Positions 25,271-34,856 are shown, counted from the first letter of the stretch. The stretch: 64,000 nt of DNA from Paracoccus acridae (GCF_014642735.1 NZ_BMIV01000001.1:310001-374000); one strand, 5' to 3'. Numbers and translations are program-made. Notes: generated by a model not told the origin, from the sequence alone.

Positions 25271-26458
25271 ATGACACATTTCTTCAAACGTCTTTCCTGG
25301 CTTGCACCGCTGCCGCTGCTGGCGGGGTGCGAGGCGGTCGTGCTGCGGCCATCGGGCGACATCGCGGCGCGGCAGGCGGAACTGCTGGTGCAATCGACGC
25401 TGCTGATGCTGATCATCATCGTGCCGGTGATGGCGCTGACGGTGTGGTTCGCCTGGCGTTACCGGGCGTCGAACCGGCAGGCGACCTACAATCCCGACTG
25501 GGACCATTCGACCAAGCTGGAACTGGTGATCTGGGCCATCCCGCTGCTGATCATCGTCTGCCTGGGCGCGCTGACCTGGGTCGGCACGCATCTGCTGGAT
25601 CCCTATCGCCCGCTGGACCGGATCGACGCGCAAACCCCGGTCAGCAACCAGCAGCCCCTGCAGGTGCAGGTCGTGGCGATGGACTGGAAATGGCTGTTCA
25701 TCTATCCCGAACAGGGGGTGGCGTCGGTCAACGAACTGGCGGTGCCGGTGGACCGGCCGGTCCAGTTCACGCTGACCGCGACCTCGGTGATGAACGCCTT
25801 CTATATCCCGGCCATGGCGGGGATGATCTATGCCATGCCTGGAATGCAGACCACGCTGCACGGCGTCTTCAACGAGGCGGGCGAATACCAGGGGCTGGCC
25901 TCGCATTATTCGGGCCACGGCTTTTCGGGGATGCGGTTCAAGGCCCATGCGCTTGACGGCGCGGGCTTCGACAGCTGGGTGGCGCAGGCGGCCGACAGCG
26001 GCGAGACGCTGGACCGCGCCCGCTATCTGGAACTGGAAAAGCCCAGCGAGAATGTCGCGCCCATGGCCTTTGCCCCCGTCGATCCCCAGCTTTTCAGCCG
26101 TGTCGTGAACATGTGCGTGGAAGATGGCCGCATGTGCATGGCCGAGATGATGGCCTATGACGCGCAGGGCGGGCTGGGCCTGCCGGGCATCGCCAACGTC
26201 ACCGTTCTGGCCGAAGCCGGACGCGGCACGCCGCGCCCCGTCCTGGGCCTGCCGCCCTTCCAGGTCACCGGCATCTGCACCGTCGAGGAACTGGACCGGA
26301 TGCTGGCAAGCGCCGCCCCCGCCGAAAGCACGCCGCGCGACATGTCGCCCCTGCGCGGCCGGGCGCTGGAGGCGCCGCAGGGCATCCTGGGCCGCAACCT
26401 GATCCCGAACCGCCTGACCCAAACGACGCCGCCGGCCGGCGCCGACCAGAATCTGTAG
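25271..26458 (+). CDS. qoxA: Quinol oxidase subunit II
   Basis: A 395-aa subunit II of a cytochrome bo3/ba3 quinol oxidase. The N-terminus is a lipoprotein signal (LAPLPLLAGC, Cys20). Two membrane helices follow (about 45-68 and 88-108), then a periplasmic cupredoxin domain. The CuA ligands of cytochrome c oxidases are absent: the homologous segment reads GLASHYSGHGFSGM with no Cys pair, so the donor is quinol. A C-terminal extension of about 100 residues, longer than in E. coli CyoA, ends LTQTTPPAGADQNL. First gene of qoxABCD-surf1, downstream of an FNR box. Confidence 0.93.
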   Translation: MTHFFKRLSWLAPLPLLAGCEAVVLRPSGDIAARQAELLVQSTLLMLIIIVPVMALTVWFAWRYRASNRQATYNPDWDHSTKLELVIWAIPLLIIVCLGALTWVGTHLLDPYRPLDRIDAQTPVSNQQPLQVQVVAMDWKWLFIYPEQGVASVNELAVPVDRPVQFTLTATSVMNAFYIPAMAGMIYAMPGMQTTLHGVFNEAGEYQGLASHYSGHGFSGMRFKAHALDGAGFDSWVAQAADSGETLDRARYLELEKPSENVAPMAFAPVDPQLFSRVVNMCVEDGRMCMAEMMAYDAQGGLGLPGIANVTVLAEAGRGTPRPVLGLPPFQVTGICTVEELDRMLASAAPAESTPRDMSPLRGRALEAPQGILGRNLIPNRLTQTTPPAGADQNL

Positions 26459-26467
26459 AGGCCGAAG

Positions 26468-28474
26468 ATGGCAGTCCCTTCCAATATCGAGACAACCTTC
26501 CTGCTGGGCCGCCTGGACTGGAACGCGATCCCGCAGGATCCGATCGTCTGGGCCACCGGCGTGGTCGTCGTCATCGGCGGCGCCGGGCTGTTGTGGATGC
26601 TGCACAAGTACCGGCTGTGGTCATACCTGTGGCACGAATGGTTCACGACGGTCGATCACAAGAAGATCGGCATCATGTATGTCGTGCTGGCCCTGGTCAT
26701 GTTCGTGCGCGGTTTCGCCGACGCGATCATGATGCGGCTTCAGCAGGCCATCGCCTTTGGCGGGTCCGAGGGCTACCTGAACTCGCACCACTACGACCAG
26801 ATCTTCTCGGCCCACGGGGTCATCATGATCTTCTTCGTGGCGATGCCCTTCGTCACGGGGCTGATGAACTATGTCGTGCCCTTGCAGATCGGCGCGCGGG
26901 ACGTGTCCTTCCCGTTCCTGAACAACCTGTCCTTCTGGATGACAGTCGGCGGTGCGGTGCTGACCATGGCGTCGCTGTTCGTGGGGGAATTCGCGCAGAC
27001 CGGCTGGCTGGCCTTCCCGCCGCTGTCGGGCCTGGGGTCCAGCCCCTATGTGGGCGTGGACTATTACATCTGGGGCCTTCAGGTCGCCGGGGTGGGGACC
27101 ACGCTGTCGGGGATCAACCTGCTGGTGACCATCATCAAGATGCGCGCGCCGGGCATGACCATGATGCGGATGCCGATCTTCACCTGGACCTCGCTTTGCA
27201 CGAACATCCTGATCGTGGCGTCCTTCCCGGTGCTGACGGCCACGCTGGTCCTTCTGACGCTGGACCGCTATGTCGGCACGAACTTCTTCACCAACGATCT
27301 TGGCGGCAACGCCATGATGTATGTGAACCTGATCTGGATCTGGGGCCACCCCGAGGTCTATATCCTGATCCTGCCCCTGTTTGGCGTCTATTCCGAGGTG
27401 GTGGCGACCTTCACCGGCAAGCGGCTGTTCGGCTATACCTCGATGGTCTATGCGACGGTCTGCATCACCATCCTGTCCTATCTGGTCTGGCTGCACCACT
27501 TCTTCACGATGGGGTCTGGGGCGTCCGTGAACTCGTTCTTCGGGATCACCACCATGATCATCTCGGTGCCCACGGGCGCCAAGATCTTCAACTGGCTGTT
27601 CACCATGTATCGCAGCCGCATCCGGTTCGAATTGCCGATGATGTGGACCATCGCCTTCATGCTGACCTTCGTGATCGGCGGCATGACGGGTGTGCTGCTG
27701 GCCGTGCCGCCCGCCGACTTCGTGTTGCACAACTCGCTGTTCCTGGTGGCGCATTTCCACAACGTCATCATCGGCGGCGTGCTGTTCGGGCTGTTCGCGG
27801 CGGTCTATTACTGGTGGCCCAAGGCCTTCGGCTTCCGGCTGGATCCTTGGTGGGGCAAGGTCAGCTTCTGGTTCTGGGTCGTGGGCTTCTGGGTCGCCTT
27901 CGCGCCGCTCTACATCCTGGGGCTGATGGGCGTGACGCGGCGGGTGCGGGTTTTCGACGATCCCAGCCTGCAGATCTGGTTCGTGATCGCGGCCTTTGGC
28001 GCCGTCCTGATCGCCATCGGCATCGCCGCGATGTTCATCCAGTTCGGCGTCTCCATCGCGCGCCGCGACCAGTTGCGCGACGAGACGGGCGATCCCTGGG
28101 ACGGGCGCACGCTGGAATGGGCGACATCCTCGCCCCCGCCCGCTTATAACTTCGCCTTCACGCCGGTCAGCCACGGGCTGGACACCTGGTGGGACATGAA
28201 GCGTTACGGCCAGACCCGGCCGCGCGCGACCTATGTGCCCATCCACATGCCCCGGAACACCGGGACGGGCGTCATCATCGCGGGCCTGTCCACGATCTGC
28301 GGCTTTGCCCTGGTCTGGTATATCTGGTGGCTGGCGGCGCTGTCCTTCGCGGGCATCGTGATCGCCTCGATCATCCATACCTTCAACTATGCCCGCGACT
28401 ACCACATCCCGGCCGAGGAGGTCCGCGCCACGGAAGATGCGCGCGACCGCCAGCTGGCAAGCGCAGGGGTCTGA
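26468..28474 (+). CDS. qoxB: Quinol oxidase subunit I
   Basis: A 668-aa catalytic subunit that reduces oxygen and pumps protons across the inner membrane. It is a long form with an extra N-terminal helix and extra C-terminal helices, as in E. coli CyoB. Ligands are in place: [12 protein letters not shown] (CuB His and cross-linked Tyr), WLHHFFTMG (CuB His pair) and [12 protein letters not shown] (the two haem-iron His residues); [10 protein letters not shown] carries the other low-spin haem ligand. It starts 9 nt after qoxA with its own ribosome site and leads directly into qoxC. Confidence 0.97.
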   Translation: MAVPSNIETTFLLGRLDWNAIPQDPIVWATGVVVVIGGAGLLWMLHKYRLWSYLWHEWFTTVDHKKIGIMYVVLALVMFVRGFADAIMMRLQQAIAFGGSEGYLNSHHYDQIFSAHGVIMIFFVAMPFVTGLMNYVVPLQIGARDVSFPFLNNLSFWMTVGGAVLTMASLFVGEFAQTGWLAFPPLSGLGSSPYVGVDYYIWGLQVAGVGTTLSGINLLVTIIKMRAPGMTMMRMPIFTWTSLCTNILIVASFPVLTATLVLLTLDRYVGTNFFTNDLGGNAMMYVNLIWIWGHPEVYILILPLFGVYSEVVATFTGKRLFGYTSMVYATVCITILSYLVWLHHFFTMGSGASVNSFFGITTMIISVPTGAKIFNWLFTMYRSRIRFELPMMWTIAFMLTFVIGGMTGVLLAVPPADFVLHNSLFLVAHFHNVIIGGVLFGLFAAVYYWWPKAFGFRLDPWWGKVSFWFWVVGFWVAFAPLYILGLMGVTRRVRVFDDPSLQIWFVIAAFGAVLIAIGIAAMFIQFGVSIARRDQLRDETGDPWDGRTLEWATSSPPPAYNFAFTPVSHGLDTWWDMKRYGQTRPRATYVPIHMPRNTGTGVIIAGLSTICGFALVWYIWWLAALSFAGIVIASIIHTFNYARDYHIPAEEVRATEDARDRQLASAGV

Positions 28475-28477
28475 TCC

Positions 28478-29092
28478 ATGAACACAGCCACCCAAGCCCC
28501 GGGCGACTTCTGGGAGGTCGAGCCGCACCACCACCACGAGGGCGCGTCCACAAGCATCGGCTTCTGGATCTACCTGATGAGCGACTGCCTGATGTTCGCG
28601 GTCCTCTTCGCGGTCTTCGGGGTCCTGGGCGGCAGCTATGCCGCCGGTCCGGGGCCCAAGGACCTGTTCGACCTGGAACTGGTGGCGCTGAACACGGCCT
28701 TCCTGCTGCTGTCCTCGATCACCTATGGCTTCGCCATGCTGGCGATGGTCAAGGAAAACACCCGTGGCACGCTGATGTGGCTGGGGATCACGCTGGTCTT
28801 CGGGCTGCTGTTCCTGGCCGTCGAGATCTATGAGTTCCAGCACCTGATCCACCTGGGCGCGGGGCCGCAGCGCTCGGCCTTCCTTTCGGCCTTCTTCGCG
28901 CTTGTGGGCACCCACGGGCTGCACGTGGCATTTGGCTGCCTGTGGCTGGTCACGCTGATGATCCAGATCCGCCAGCGCGGGCTGATCCCGGCCAACCGCC
29001 GCCGGCTGGCCTGCCTGTCGATGTTCTGGCACTTCCTGGACGTGATCTGGATCGGCGTCTTCACCTTCGTTTATCTGCTGGGGATGATCTGA
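28478..29092 (+). CDS. qoxC: Quinol oxidase subunit III
   Basis: A 204-aa inner-membrane subunit III with five predicted helices, the short form found in quinol oxidases. Family blocks are GFWIYLMSDCLMFAVLFAVF, the conserved Glu in FLAVEIYEFQHLI, ALVGTHGLHVAFGCLWL and SMFWHFLDVIWIGVFTFVYL. The N-terminus has a His cluster (EPHHHHEG). It starts 3 nt after the qoxB stop and its TGA overlaps the qoxD ATG (TGATG). Confidence 0.96.
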   Translation: MNTATQAPGDFWEVEPHHHHEGASTSIGFWIYLMSDCLMFAVLFAVFGVLGGSYAAGPGPKDLFDLELVALNTAFLLLSSITYGFAMLAMVKENTRGTLMWLGITLVFGLLFLAVEIYEFQHLIHLGAGPQRSAFLSAFFALVGTHGLHVAFGCLWLVTLMIQIRQRGLIPANRRRLACLSMFWHFLDVIWIGVFTFVYLLGMI

Positions 29093-29508
29093 TGGCCTCG
29101 ATTGAAGCCCAGGGCGACAAGCACCGCGCCGAACGCCACGCCGAACGGCATGGCGACCATCACGACGACGGCCACGATCATGGCAGCGTCCGGTCCTATC
29201 TGACGGGCTTCGTGCTGTCGGTGATCCTGACCGCGATCCCCTTCGCCATCGTCATGGCCGGCGGCTTTGAAAGCCGCTTCCTGACCGCCGCCGTGGTGGT
29301 GGGCATGGCGATCGTGCAGATCCTGGTCCACATGGTCTATTTCCTGCATATGAACACGCGCAGCGACGAAGGCTGGACCATGATGGCGCTGATCTTCACC
29401 GTCGTGATCCTGGTCATCGTCCTGGCCGGGTCGCTGTGGGTCATGTTCAACATGAACACGAACATGATGCCCCAGATGAACCACGAGGCCCTGGGACTGG
29501 GATCGTGA
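29092..29508 (+). CDS. qoxD: Quinol oxidase subunit IV
   Basis: A 138-aa subunit IV (CyoD family) with three helices and the family motif VQILVHMVYFLHMN. The N-terminal 35 residues before the first helix are unusually rich in His, Asp and Glu (ERHAERHGDHHDDGHDHG) and could bind metal; this extension is longer than in E. coli CyoD (109 aa). The start overlaps the qoxC stop by one base. The stop is overlapped by the GTG start of surf1. Confidence 0.93.
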   Translation: MASIEAQGDKHRAERHAERHGDHHDDGHDHGSVRSYLTGFVLSVILTAIPFAIVMAGGFESRFLTAAVVVGMAIVQILVHMVYFLHMNTRSDEGWTMMALIFTVVILVIVLAGSLWVMFNMNTNMMPQMNHEALGLGS

Positions 29509-30188
29509 CCGCCCGCCGCCGCCCCGTCGCCCTGCTGGTCGCGGCGGGGATCGTCTTCCTGGTCCTGATGGGCCTGGGCATCTGGCAGGTGCAGCGGCTG
29601 GCCTGGAAGACCGACCTGATCGCCCGCGTGGACGCGCGGGTGGCGGCGGCCCCGGTTCCGGCGCCGCCGCCTGCCGAATGGGCGGGGCTGACGGCCGAAG
29701 GTGCCGAATACCGCCGCGTCAGCGTCGGGGGCGAATACCGGCCCGACAGCGACGTGCTGGTGCAGGCGGTGACGGAACGGGGGCCGGGCTTCTGGGTGAT
29801 GACGCCGCTTGTCACCGAAGACGGCTGGACGGTGCTGGTCAATCGCGGCTTCGTCGCCGCCGACCGCCGCGACGACCGCCCGCTACCGCAGGGTCCGCAA
29901 GGTGTAACAGGGCTGTTACGCCTGTCGCAACCCGACGGTGCCTTCCTGCGCGCCAACGACCCGGATGCGGGCCGCTGGTATTCCCGCGACACCCAGGCGA
30001 TTGCAGCGACGCTGGGCCTGCCCGATGTCGCGCCCTATTTCATTGACGCCGACCGCGCGAGCGATGCCCAACCCATCGGCGGACTGACCGTGATCGCCTT
30101 CCGCAATTCCCACCTGACCTATGCCTTGACCTGGTTCGCGATGGCGGGCGGGTTGCTGGTCCTGGTGGCCTATGCGCTGCGGCGCTAG
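29505..30188 (+). CDS. surf1: SURF1 family oxidase assembly protein
   Basis: A 227-aa SURF1 protein that helps insert the haem into oxidase subunit I. Two membrane helices flank a periplasmic domain: the N-terminal VALLVAAGIVFLVLMGLGIWQVQRLAWK (family signature) and the C-terminal LTYALTWFAMAGGLLVLVAYAL. Other blocks are FWVMTPLVTEDGWTVLVNRGFV and IAFRNSHLTYALTWF. The start is GTG at 29505, overlapping the qoxD TGA (GTGA). In Paracoccus denitrificans a separate Surf1q serves the quinol oxidase, and this position matches that copy. Confidence 0.93.
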   Translation: MTARRRPVALLVAAGIVFLVLMGLGIWQVQRLAWKTDLIARVDARVAAAPVPAPPPAEWAGLTAEGAEYRRVSVGGEYRPDSDVLVQAVTERGPGFWVMTPLVTEDGWTVLVNRGFVAADRRDDRPLPQGPQGVTGLLRLSQPDGAFLRANDPDAGRWYSRDTQAIAATLGLPDVAPYFIDADRASDAQPIGGLTVIAFRNSHLTYALTWFAMAGGLLVLVAYALRR

Positions 30189-30232
30189 GCGTTTTCCGAC
30201 CAAAGTGGCAGGGGAAATCCCGCATTAGCACT

Positions 30233-30244
30233 GGATCGCGATCC
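30233..30244. promoter_or_regulatory. 12-bp palindrome upstream of moxR
   Basis: GGATCGCGATCC is a perfect palindrome 46 bp before the moxR ATG, in the 101-bp gap after surf1. It may be an operator; no regulator gene is adjacent. Confidence 0.3.
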
Positions 30245-30289
30245 CACGCAGTTGCACAGTAGGCAAGTTCAGCGCGAGGGGAGGAAGCG

Positions 30290-31249
30290 ATGGACGATCA
30301 CAGCGAACCGACCCATGCCGTCCGCCGCCTGGGGTCCGAGATCGGCGCCACGCTGATCGGGCATGCCGTTCTGGTGGAACGCCTGCTGGTCGCGCTCTTG
30401 GCCGGGGGCCATGTCCTGATCGAAGGCCCGCCGGGCATCGCCAAGACCCGCGCCGTCAAGGCGCTTGCGGCGCATCTGCCGGGCAGCCACGCCCGCATCC
30501 AGTGCACGCCGGACCTTCTGCCCTCGGATCTGACGGGCACGCAGGTCTTCCGCCCCGAAACGGGCGGCTTCGACTTCATCCCCGGCCCGATCTTCCACAG
30601 CCTGGTGCTGGTGGACGAAATCAACCGCGCGCCGCCCAAGGTGCAATCCGCCCTGCTGGAGGCCATGGCCGAGGGGCAGGTGACATCCGGCGGCGTGACG
30701 CGGCCCTTGCCCGATCCCTTCATGGTCGTGGCGACCCAGAACCCGATCGAGCACGAAGGCACCTTCCCCTTGCCCGAGGCGCAGCTGGACCGCTTCCTTC
30801 TGCACCTGCGGCTGGACTTGCCGGGGGCCGAGGCCGAGCGCGCGATCCTGGACCTGGTCGAGGCCGAGGCGGTCGCCCCGGCCGCGCAGGCGGGCACCAT
30901 GATCCGCGCCGCCGACCTGGCCCAGGCGCGGACGCAGGTCGCGCGCGTGCATCTGGCCCCGGCGCTCAAGGACTTCATCGTGCGGCTGGTCATGGCGACG
31001 CGGGCCGGCGGCGCGGTGGCGGAATGGGTGGAACATCCCGTCTCGCCGCGCGGGACGCTGGCCCTGGCGGCGGGGGTCCGCGCCCGCGCCTGGCTGCACG
31101 GCCGCGACCACGGGTTGCCCGAGGATGCCGAGGCGCTTGCCGCCGACGCCCTGTCGCACCGCCTGATCCCCGCCTGGTCCGCCAGCGGCGAAGGCCGCAC
31201 CGCCCGCGGCATCGTGGCCGAGATCCTGCGCCAGGTGCGCCCGTGGTAG
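30290..31249 (+). CDS. moxR: MoxR family AAA+ ATPase
   Basis: A 319-aa MoxR ATPase, a chaperone-like AAA+ protein that works with von Willebrand factor A (VWA) proteins. Walker A is GPPGIAKT (residues 46-53), Walker B LVLVDEINRAPPKVQ (D109, E110), sensor 1 MVVATQNPIEHEGTFPLPEAQLDRF and the C-terminal lid has SPRGTLALAAGVRARAWLHGRD. A strong ribosome site GGGGAGGAAGCG precedes the ATG. It heads a seven-gene operon with overlapping genes typical of MoxR-DUF58-BatA-BatB-BatD clusters. Confidence 0.94.
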   Translation: MDDHSEPTHAVRRLGSEIGATLIGHAVLVERLLVALLAGGHVLIEGPPGIAKTRAVKALAAHLPGSHARIQCTPDLLPSDLTGTQVFRPETGGFDFIPGPIFHSLVLVDEINRAPPKVQSALLEAMAEGQVTSGGVTRPLPDPFMVVATQNPIEHEGTFPLPEAQLDRFLLHLRLDLPGAEAERAILDLVEAEAVAPAAQAGTMIRAADLAQARTQVARVHLAPALKDFIVRLVMATRAGGAVAEWVEHPVSPRGTLALAAGVRARAWLHGRDHGLPEDAEALAADALSHRLIPAWSASGEGRTARGIVAEILRQVRPW

Positions 31250-32076
31250 CCTTGCCTGCCGGACTGCCCGATGCGCCGGGCATCCGCCTGACGGCGGCCG
31301 AGCTTCTGGCGCTGCGCGATCAGGCCCCCGACCGGGGCCGGCACCGCCCGCTGACCCGCCGTGCGGGCGCGGTGCCGGCGCGGACGCCCGGTGCGGGGAT
31401 GGACCTGCGCGAAATCCGCGCCTATGTCGCGGGCGACGATCCCCGGCGGCTGGACCCCGCCGCCACCGCCCGCACCGGCCATCCCCATATCCGCAGCCTG
31501 CACGAGGATCGCGACGACACGATCCTGTTGGTGGCGGACTTCCGTGCGCCGATGCTGTGGGGCACGGGCGCGGCGCTTCGGTCCGTCCGTGCCGCGCGGC
31601 ATCTGGCCCAGGCGGGCTGGCGCGTGACGGCGCGCGGAGGTTCGGTCGCGGCGCTGGTGCTGGCGGGCGGGCGGGCGGGCGAGATCGCGGGCGCGGGCGG
31701 GGACGGGCACATGTCCGCGATCTGCAAGGCCCTGGCCCACCAGCACGACCAGGCGCTGGCGGCCCCGGCGGTCCCGCCGCTGGCCGAGGGCCTGGCGCGT
31801 GTCCTGCGGCTGTCGCCCTCGGGCGGGCAGGTGCTGGTCGCCACCGGCCCCGATGGATGGCAGGGGTCCGAGCCGATGCTGGCGTCGCTGGCCCGTCGCC
31901 GGTCCCTGACGCTGGCGCTGATCATGGACGAGGCCGAGTTGCAGCCCCCCGGCCGGTCCCTGGCCGTCAGCGACGGGCATCGCAGCCGCCTGGCCCGGCT
32001 GGCGGTTCCCGATCTTGCCGCCGACCTGACCCGCCTGCGCGCCTTGGGCGCCACCGTGACCGAGGTCATGCCATGA
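31243..32076 (+). CDS. DUF58 domain protein
   Basis: A 277-aa DUF58 protein, the usual partner of MoxR. Family marks are the block DLREIRAYVAGDDPRRLDPAATARTG, where the family has the DxxExRxYxxGDxxRxIDW-type pattern, and ILLVADFRAPMLWG, a VWA-like strand with the Asp. The start is taken as GTG at 31243, which overlaps the end of moxR by 7 nt; AGGTG lies upstream. TTG at 31252 is the alternative. The stop overlaps the next ATG (ATGA). No membrane helices are seen, unlike many DUF58 proteins. Confidence 0.8.
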   Translation: MVALPAGLPDAPGIRLTAAELLALRDQAPDRGRHRPLTRRAGAVPARTPGAGMDLREIRAYVAGDDPRRLDPAATARTGHPHIRSLHEDRDDTILLVADFRAPMLWGTGAALRSVRAARHLAQAGWRVTARGGSVAALVLAGGRAGEIAGAGGDGHMSAICKALAHQHDQALAAPAVPPLAEGLARVLRLSPSGGQVLVATGPDGWQGSEPMLASLARRRSLTLALIMDEAELQPPGRSLAVSDGHRSRLARLAVPDLAADLTRLRALGATVTEVMP

Positions 32077-32411
32077 CGCGCGAGGAGTTGCTGGCCCAGC
32101 TTTCGCCGCCGCGCCTGCCGCTGGACATGGCGGTGCTTGGCTGGCGCGAAGGGCTTGCGCTTCTGGGCCTTGGCCTGCTGGCCGGGCTGCTGGTGGCCTT
32201 GGCCTTGCGGCCGCTGACGGCCCGCAAGCCGTCGCGCCGCGCCCTGATCCGTGCCACGCGCGGCATGGCGCCCGAGGCCCGCATCCTGGCCATCGCCCGC
32301 ATTCTGGGCAAGCTTCCAGAACCGCTGCGCGCCGCGGCCTATGGCGCGGTCCCCGCCCCCGACGATGCCGCCATCGAGCGCATCGCCCTGCGCCGGACCC
32401 GCCGGGGATGA
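32073..32411 (+). CDS. Small membrane protein of the Bat operon (DUF4381-like)
   Basis: A 112-aa protein with one membrane helix (about residues 28-46, LALLGLGLLAGLLVALAL). The N-terminus contains LAQLSPPRLPLD, and the cytosolic C-terminal half is basic and helical. Size, topology and place between the DUF58 and VWA genes fit the DUF4381 proteins of Bat operons, but the resemblance is weak. Start and stop overlap both neighbours by 4 nt (ATGA), so translation is coupled. Confidence 0.65.
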   Translation: MTREELLAQLSPPRLPLDMAVLGWREGLALLGLGLLAGLLVALALRPLTARKPSRRALIRATRGMAPEARILAIARILGKLPEPLRAAAYGAVPAPDDAAIERIALRRTRRG

Positions 32412-33355
32412 GCCTTGCCTGGCCCTGGCTGCTGCTTCTGCTGCCGCTGCCGCTGATCGTCCGCCGCCTGCTGCCGTCCCTGGACGTGCCCCGGCCCGCG
32501 CTGACCCTGCCGCCGCATCTGCTTCAGGCGGCCCGGCCGGCCCCTGCGGTGCGCAGGCGCGGTCCCTGGCTGGCAGGGCTGGCCTGGATCGCCCTGGTCC
32601 TGGCCCTGGCCGGACCCCGGATCGAGGTCGCCAGCGACGTGATCCCGGCATCGGGGCGCGACATCGTGCTGGTCATGGATCTGTCGGGCAGCATGCTGAA
32701 GGAAGACTTCTTCCTGGACGACCAGCCCGTCACCCGGCTGGAGGCGGTGAAGCGCACCGCATCTGCCTTTGTCGCCGCGCGGCGGGGCGACCGGATCGGC
32801 TTGGTGATCTTTGGCGAACGCGCCTATTTCGCGGCGCCCCTGACCTTCGACGTGGATGCCGTGGCCCGCGCCATCACCGAGGCGCAGATCGGCATTTCCG
32901 GTCGCGGCACCGCCATATCCGACGGGCTGGGCCTGGCCGCGAAACGCCTGTCGCGCAGCGATGCGCCCACGCGGGTGATCGTGCTGATGTCGGACGGGGT
33001 GGACACCTCGGGGACCGTGCCCGCCATCGAGGCCGCGCGGCTTGCCCATGACCACGGCATCCGCGTCCATTCCATCGCCCTTGGCCCCGAGGATCTGGAA
33101 AATCAGCCCCAATCACGCGACGCCGTGGATGTGGCGACCCTGCGCGCGGTGGCCCAGGTGGCGGATGGCGAAAGCTTCCGGGTGCGCGGCACCGACGACC
33201 TGCAGGCCGTGGCGGAAAGCCTGGACCGGCTGGAGCCGAACCCTTCGGCCCGCCCGCCGATGCGGCTGTGGCAGCCCCTGTGGGTCTGGCCCGCGACGGT
33301 CGCCGCCCTGTGCCTGTTCCTGATCGCGGGGAGGCGGCGCGGATGGACGGGCTGA
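32408..33355 (+). CDS. VWA domain membrane protein (BatA-like)
   Basis: A 315-aa BatA-type protein. An N-terminal helix (residues 3-18), a second helix (about 54-70), then a VWA domain with an intact MIDAS: D91, S93, S95 in MDLSGSML, and the later Thr/Asp sites GRGTAISDGLG and VLMSDGVDTSG. A C-terminal helix (about 290-308) anchors it. BatA-type proteins bind metal in the periplasmic-face domain and pair with MoxR in stress tolerance or complex assembly. It overlaps the upstream gene by 4 nt and the next by 13 nt. Confidence 0.9.
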   Translation: MSLAWPWLLLLLPLPLIVRRLLPSLDVPRPALTLPPHLLQAARPAPAVRRRGPWLAGLAWIALVLALAGPRIEVASDVIPASGRDIVLVMDLSGSMLKEDFFLDDQPVTRLEAVKRTASAFVAARRGDRIGLVIFGERAYFAAPLTFDVDAVARAITEAQIGISGRGTAISDGLGLAAKRLSRSDAPTRVIVLMSDGVDTSGTVPAIEAARLAHDHGIRVHSIALGPEDLENQPQSRDAVDVATLRAVAQVADGESFRVRGTDDLQAVAESLDRLEPNPSARPPMRLWQPLWVWPATVAALCLFLIAGRRRGWTG

Positions 33356-34245
33356 TCCTTCTGCGACCCTGGTGGCTGCTGGCGCTGCTGCCGCTGGCGG
33401 GGCTGGTCCTGATGCGGCTGGCGCGGTCACCCGATGCCGGGGGATGGGAAGGCGTGATGCCCCGCGAGATGCTGCGGGCGATGCAGGCGCTGGGGCATCT
33501 GGGCGGCCGGCAGCCGTTGTGGATGCGGCTGCTGGTGCCCCTGGCGCTGGCGGTGCTGATCTGCGGGCTTGCGGGTCCGGCCCTGCCGCGCACCGACGCG
33601 CCGGTGCTGGCGCAGGCGGATGCGGTGGTGCTGGCGGTGGATCTGTCGCCCTCGGTCGCGCAGGGGGCGGGACTGGATCAGGCCAAGATCGCCGCTGCGG
33701 GGCTGGCGCAGGGGTTGTCCGGCCGCCCGGTCGGGCTGATCCTTTATGGCGGCGAGGCGTTCACCGCATCGGCGCCCACGCTGGACATCGCGACATTGCA
33801 GACGCAGATCGGCGTCCTGGACGCGGACACCATGCCCGGCAAGGGCAGCCGCCCGGCGGCGGCCATCGGCATGGCGACGCAGATGCTGGCCGGGCTGCCC
33901 CGCGCCGATCTGGTGCTGATTTCCGACGGCGGCGGGGTGGACAGCCAGGCCCTGGCCGAGGCCGACCGGCTGGCGGGGCAGGGGGTGCGCATCTCGGCCC
34001 TGCGGCTGGACGGGCGCGCGGCGGATGCGCCGCCCCCGCCGGCTCCCGATACCCTGGACCGCCTGCTTCGCGGCGGTGAGGCCGCGTCCTGGGATCAGTC
34101 GGACCGGCTGGCGGCGCGGCTGATGCGCAGCGGCGGGTCCGTCCGCGATCCGGTCCTGCAAGCCCTGCAATACCGCGACCTTGGACCTTGGCTGGCGATG
34201 CTGGCGCTGCCCGCCCTGCTGGTGATGCTGCGGAGGCTGGAATGA
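33343..34245 (+). CDS. VWA domain membrane protein (BatB-like)
   Basis: A 300-aa second VWA protein. Helices lie at about residues 6-24 and 62-78. The MIDAS start is D100, S102, S104 (VDLSPS) rather than DxSGS, followed by MPGKGSRPAAAIG and VLISDGGG, so metal binding is likely retained. A C-terminal helix ends LALPALLVMLRRLE. BatA and BatB usually form a pair in the membrane. The start overlaps batA by 13 nt and the stop overlaps the next ATG (ATGA). Confidence 0.87.
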   Translation: MDGLILLRPWWLLALLPLAGLVLMRLARSPDAGGWEGVMPREMLRAMQALGHLGGRQPLWMRLLVPLALAVLICGLAGPALPRTDAPVLAQADAVVLAVDLSPSVAQGAGLDQAKIAAAGLAQGLSGRPVGLILYGGEAFTASAPTLDIATLQTQIGVLDADTMPGKGSRPAAAIGMATQMLAGLPRADLVLISDGGGVDSQALAEADRLAGQGVRISALRLDGRAADAPPPPAPDTLDRLLRGGEAASWDQSDRLAARLMRSGGSVRDPVLQALQYRDLGPWLAMLALPALLVMLRRLE

Positions 34246-34856
34246 GGCCCCTGCTGGTCGCAATCGCCGGTCTAGCCGCCCTCGCGGTCGCGGGGCCCGG
34301 CGCGCTGGGGCGGCTGGCCCTGCATGCCGGGCTGGACCGCCCTGCCGCCTGGCTGTTGTCCGATCCGGCGGCGCGGGGCGTGGCGCTGTATCGGCTGGGC
34401 GATCATGCGGGCGCGGATGCGGCCTTTGCCCGGGCGGGGCGGACGCAGACCTATAACCGGGGGCTGTCGCTGGCGGCCCTTGGGGATTACCCGCTGTCGG
34501 TCGCCTATTTCGACGCGATGCTGTTTGCCAATCCCGCCGACGAACAGGCGCGGCGCAACCGCGACCTTGTCGCCGCGATGTATCCCCCGCAACGCGGCGA
34601 TTCCACCGTGCCGGGCCGCATCAAGGGGGCAGGGCGGCTGGACGCGGGGGATATCCCGATCTCGGATCTTCTGGCCAATGCATCGGGACCGGAATGGGAA
34701 CGGCGGCTGGACGCCAAGGGCCTGGCCGCGACCGACCAATGGCTGGACGCCATCACCGACGACCCGGGCGAGTTCCTGAAGCTGCGCATCCGCGCCGAAT
34801 TCGACCGGCGCGCCCAGATGGGCCTGATCCGCCCCGAGGAGGGCGATCCATGGTGA
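34242..34856 (+). CDS. TPR-like protein of the Bat operon (BatC-like)
   Basis: A 204-aa protein with an N-terminal signal or anchor (LLVAIAGLAALAVAGPGALG) and a helical repeat region around residues 40-110 (GVALYRLGDHAGADAAFARAG, then NRGLSLAALGDYPLSVAYFDAML), which resembles TPR units. Position after BatB matches BatC or the TPR part of BatB in other operons. The C-terminal part is charged and ends EEGDPW. Probably periplasmic and a scaffold for the VWA proteins; this is inferred from context. Confidence 0.7.
   Translation: MRPLLVAIAGLAALAVAGPGALGRLALHAGLDRPAAWLLSDPAARGVALYRLGDHAGADAAFARAGRTQTYNRGLSLAALGDYPLSVAYFDAMLFANPADEQARRNRDLVAAMYPPQRGDSTVPGRIKGAGRLDAGDIPISDLLANASGPEWERRLDAKGLAATDQWLDAITDDPGEFLKLRIRAEFDRRAQMGLIRPEEGDPW

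Noticed and set aside
26621-29032. Long open frame (803 codons) on the minus strand, opposite qoxBC
   Set aside because: It is the shadow of the oxidase genes: rich in His, Gln, Arg and Gly, no domain, no ribosome site. High-GC genes often leave such open antisense frames (also at 19279-21726 and 30298-31980).
31243-34856. The Bat operon as a methanol dehydrogenase (mox) assembly cluster
   Set aside because: MoxR also occurs in methanol operons, but no methanol dehydrogenase, cytochrome c or PQQ gene is present here.
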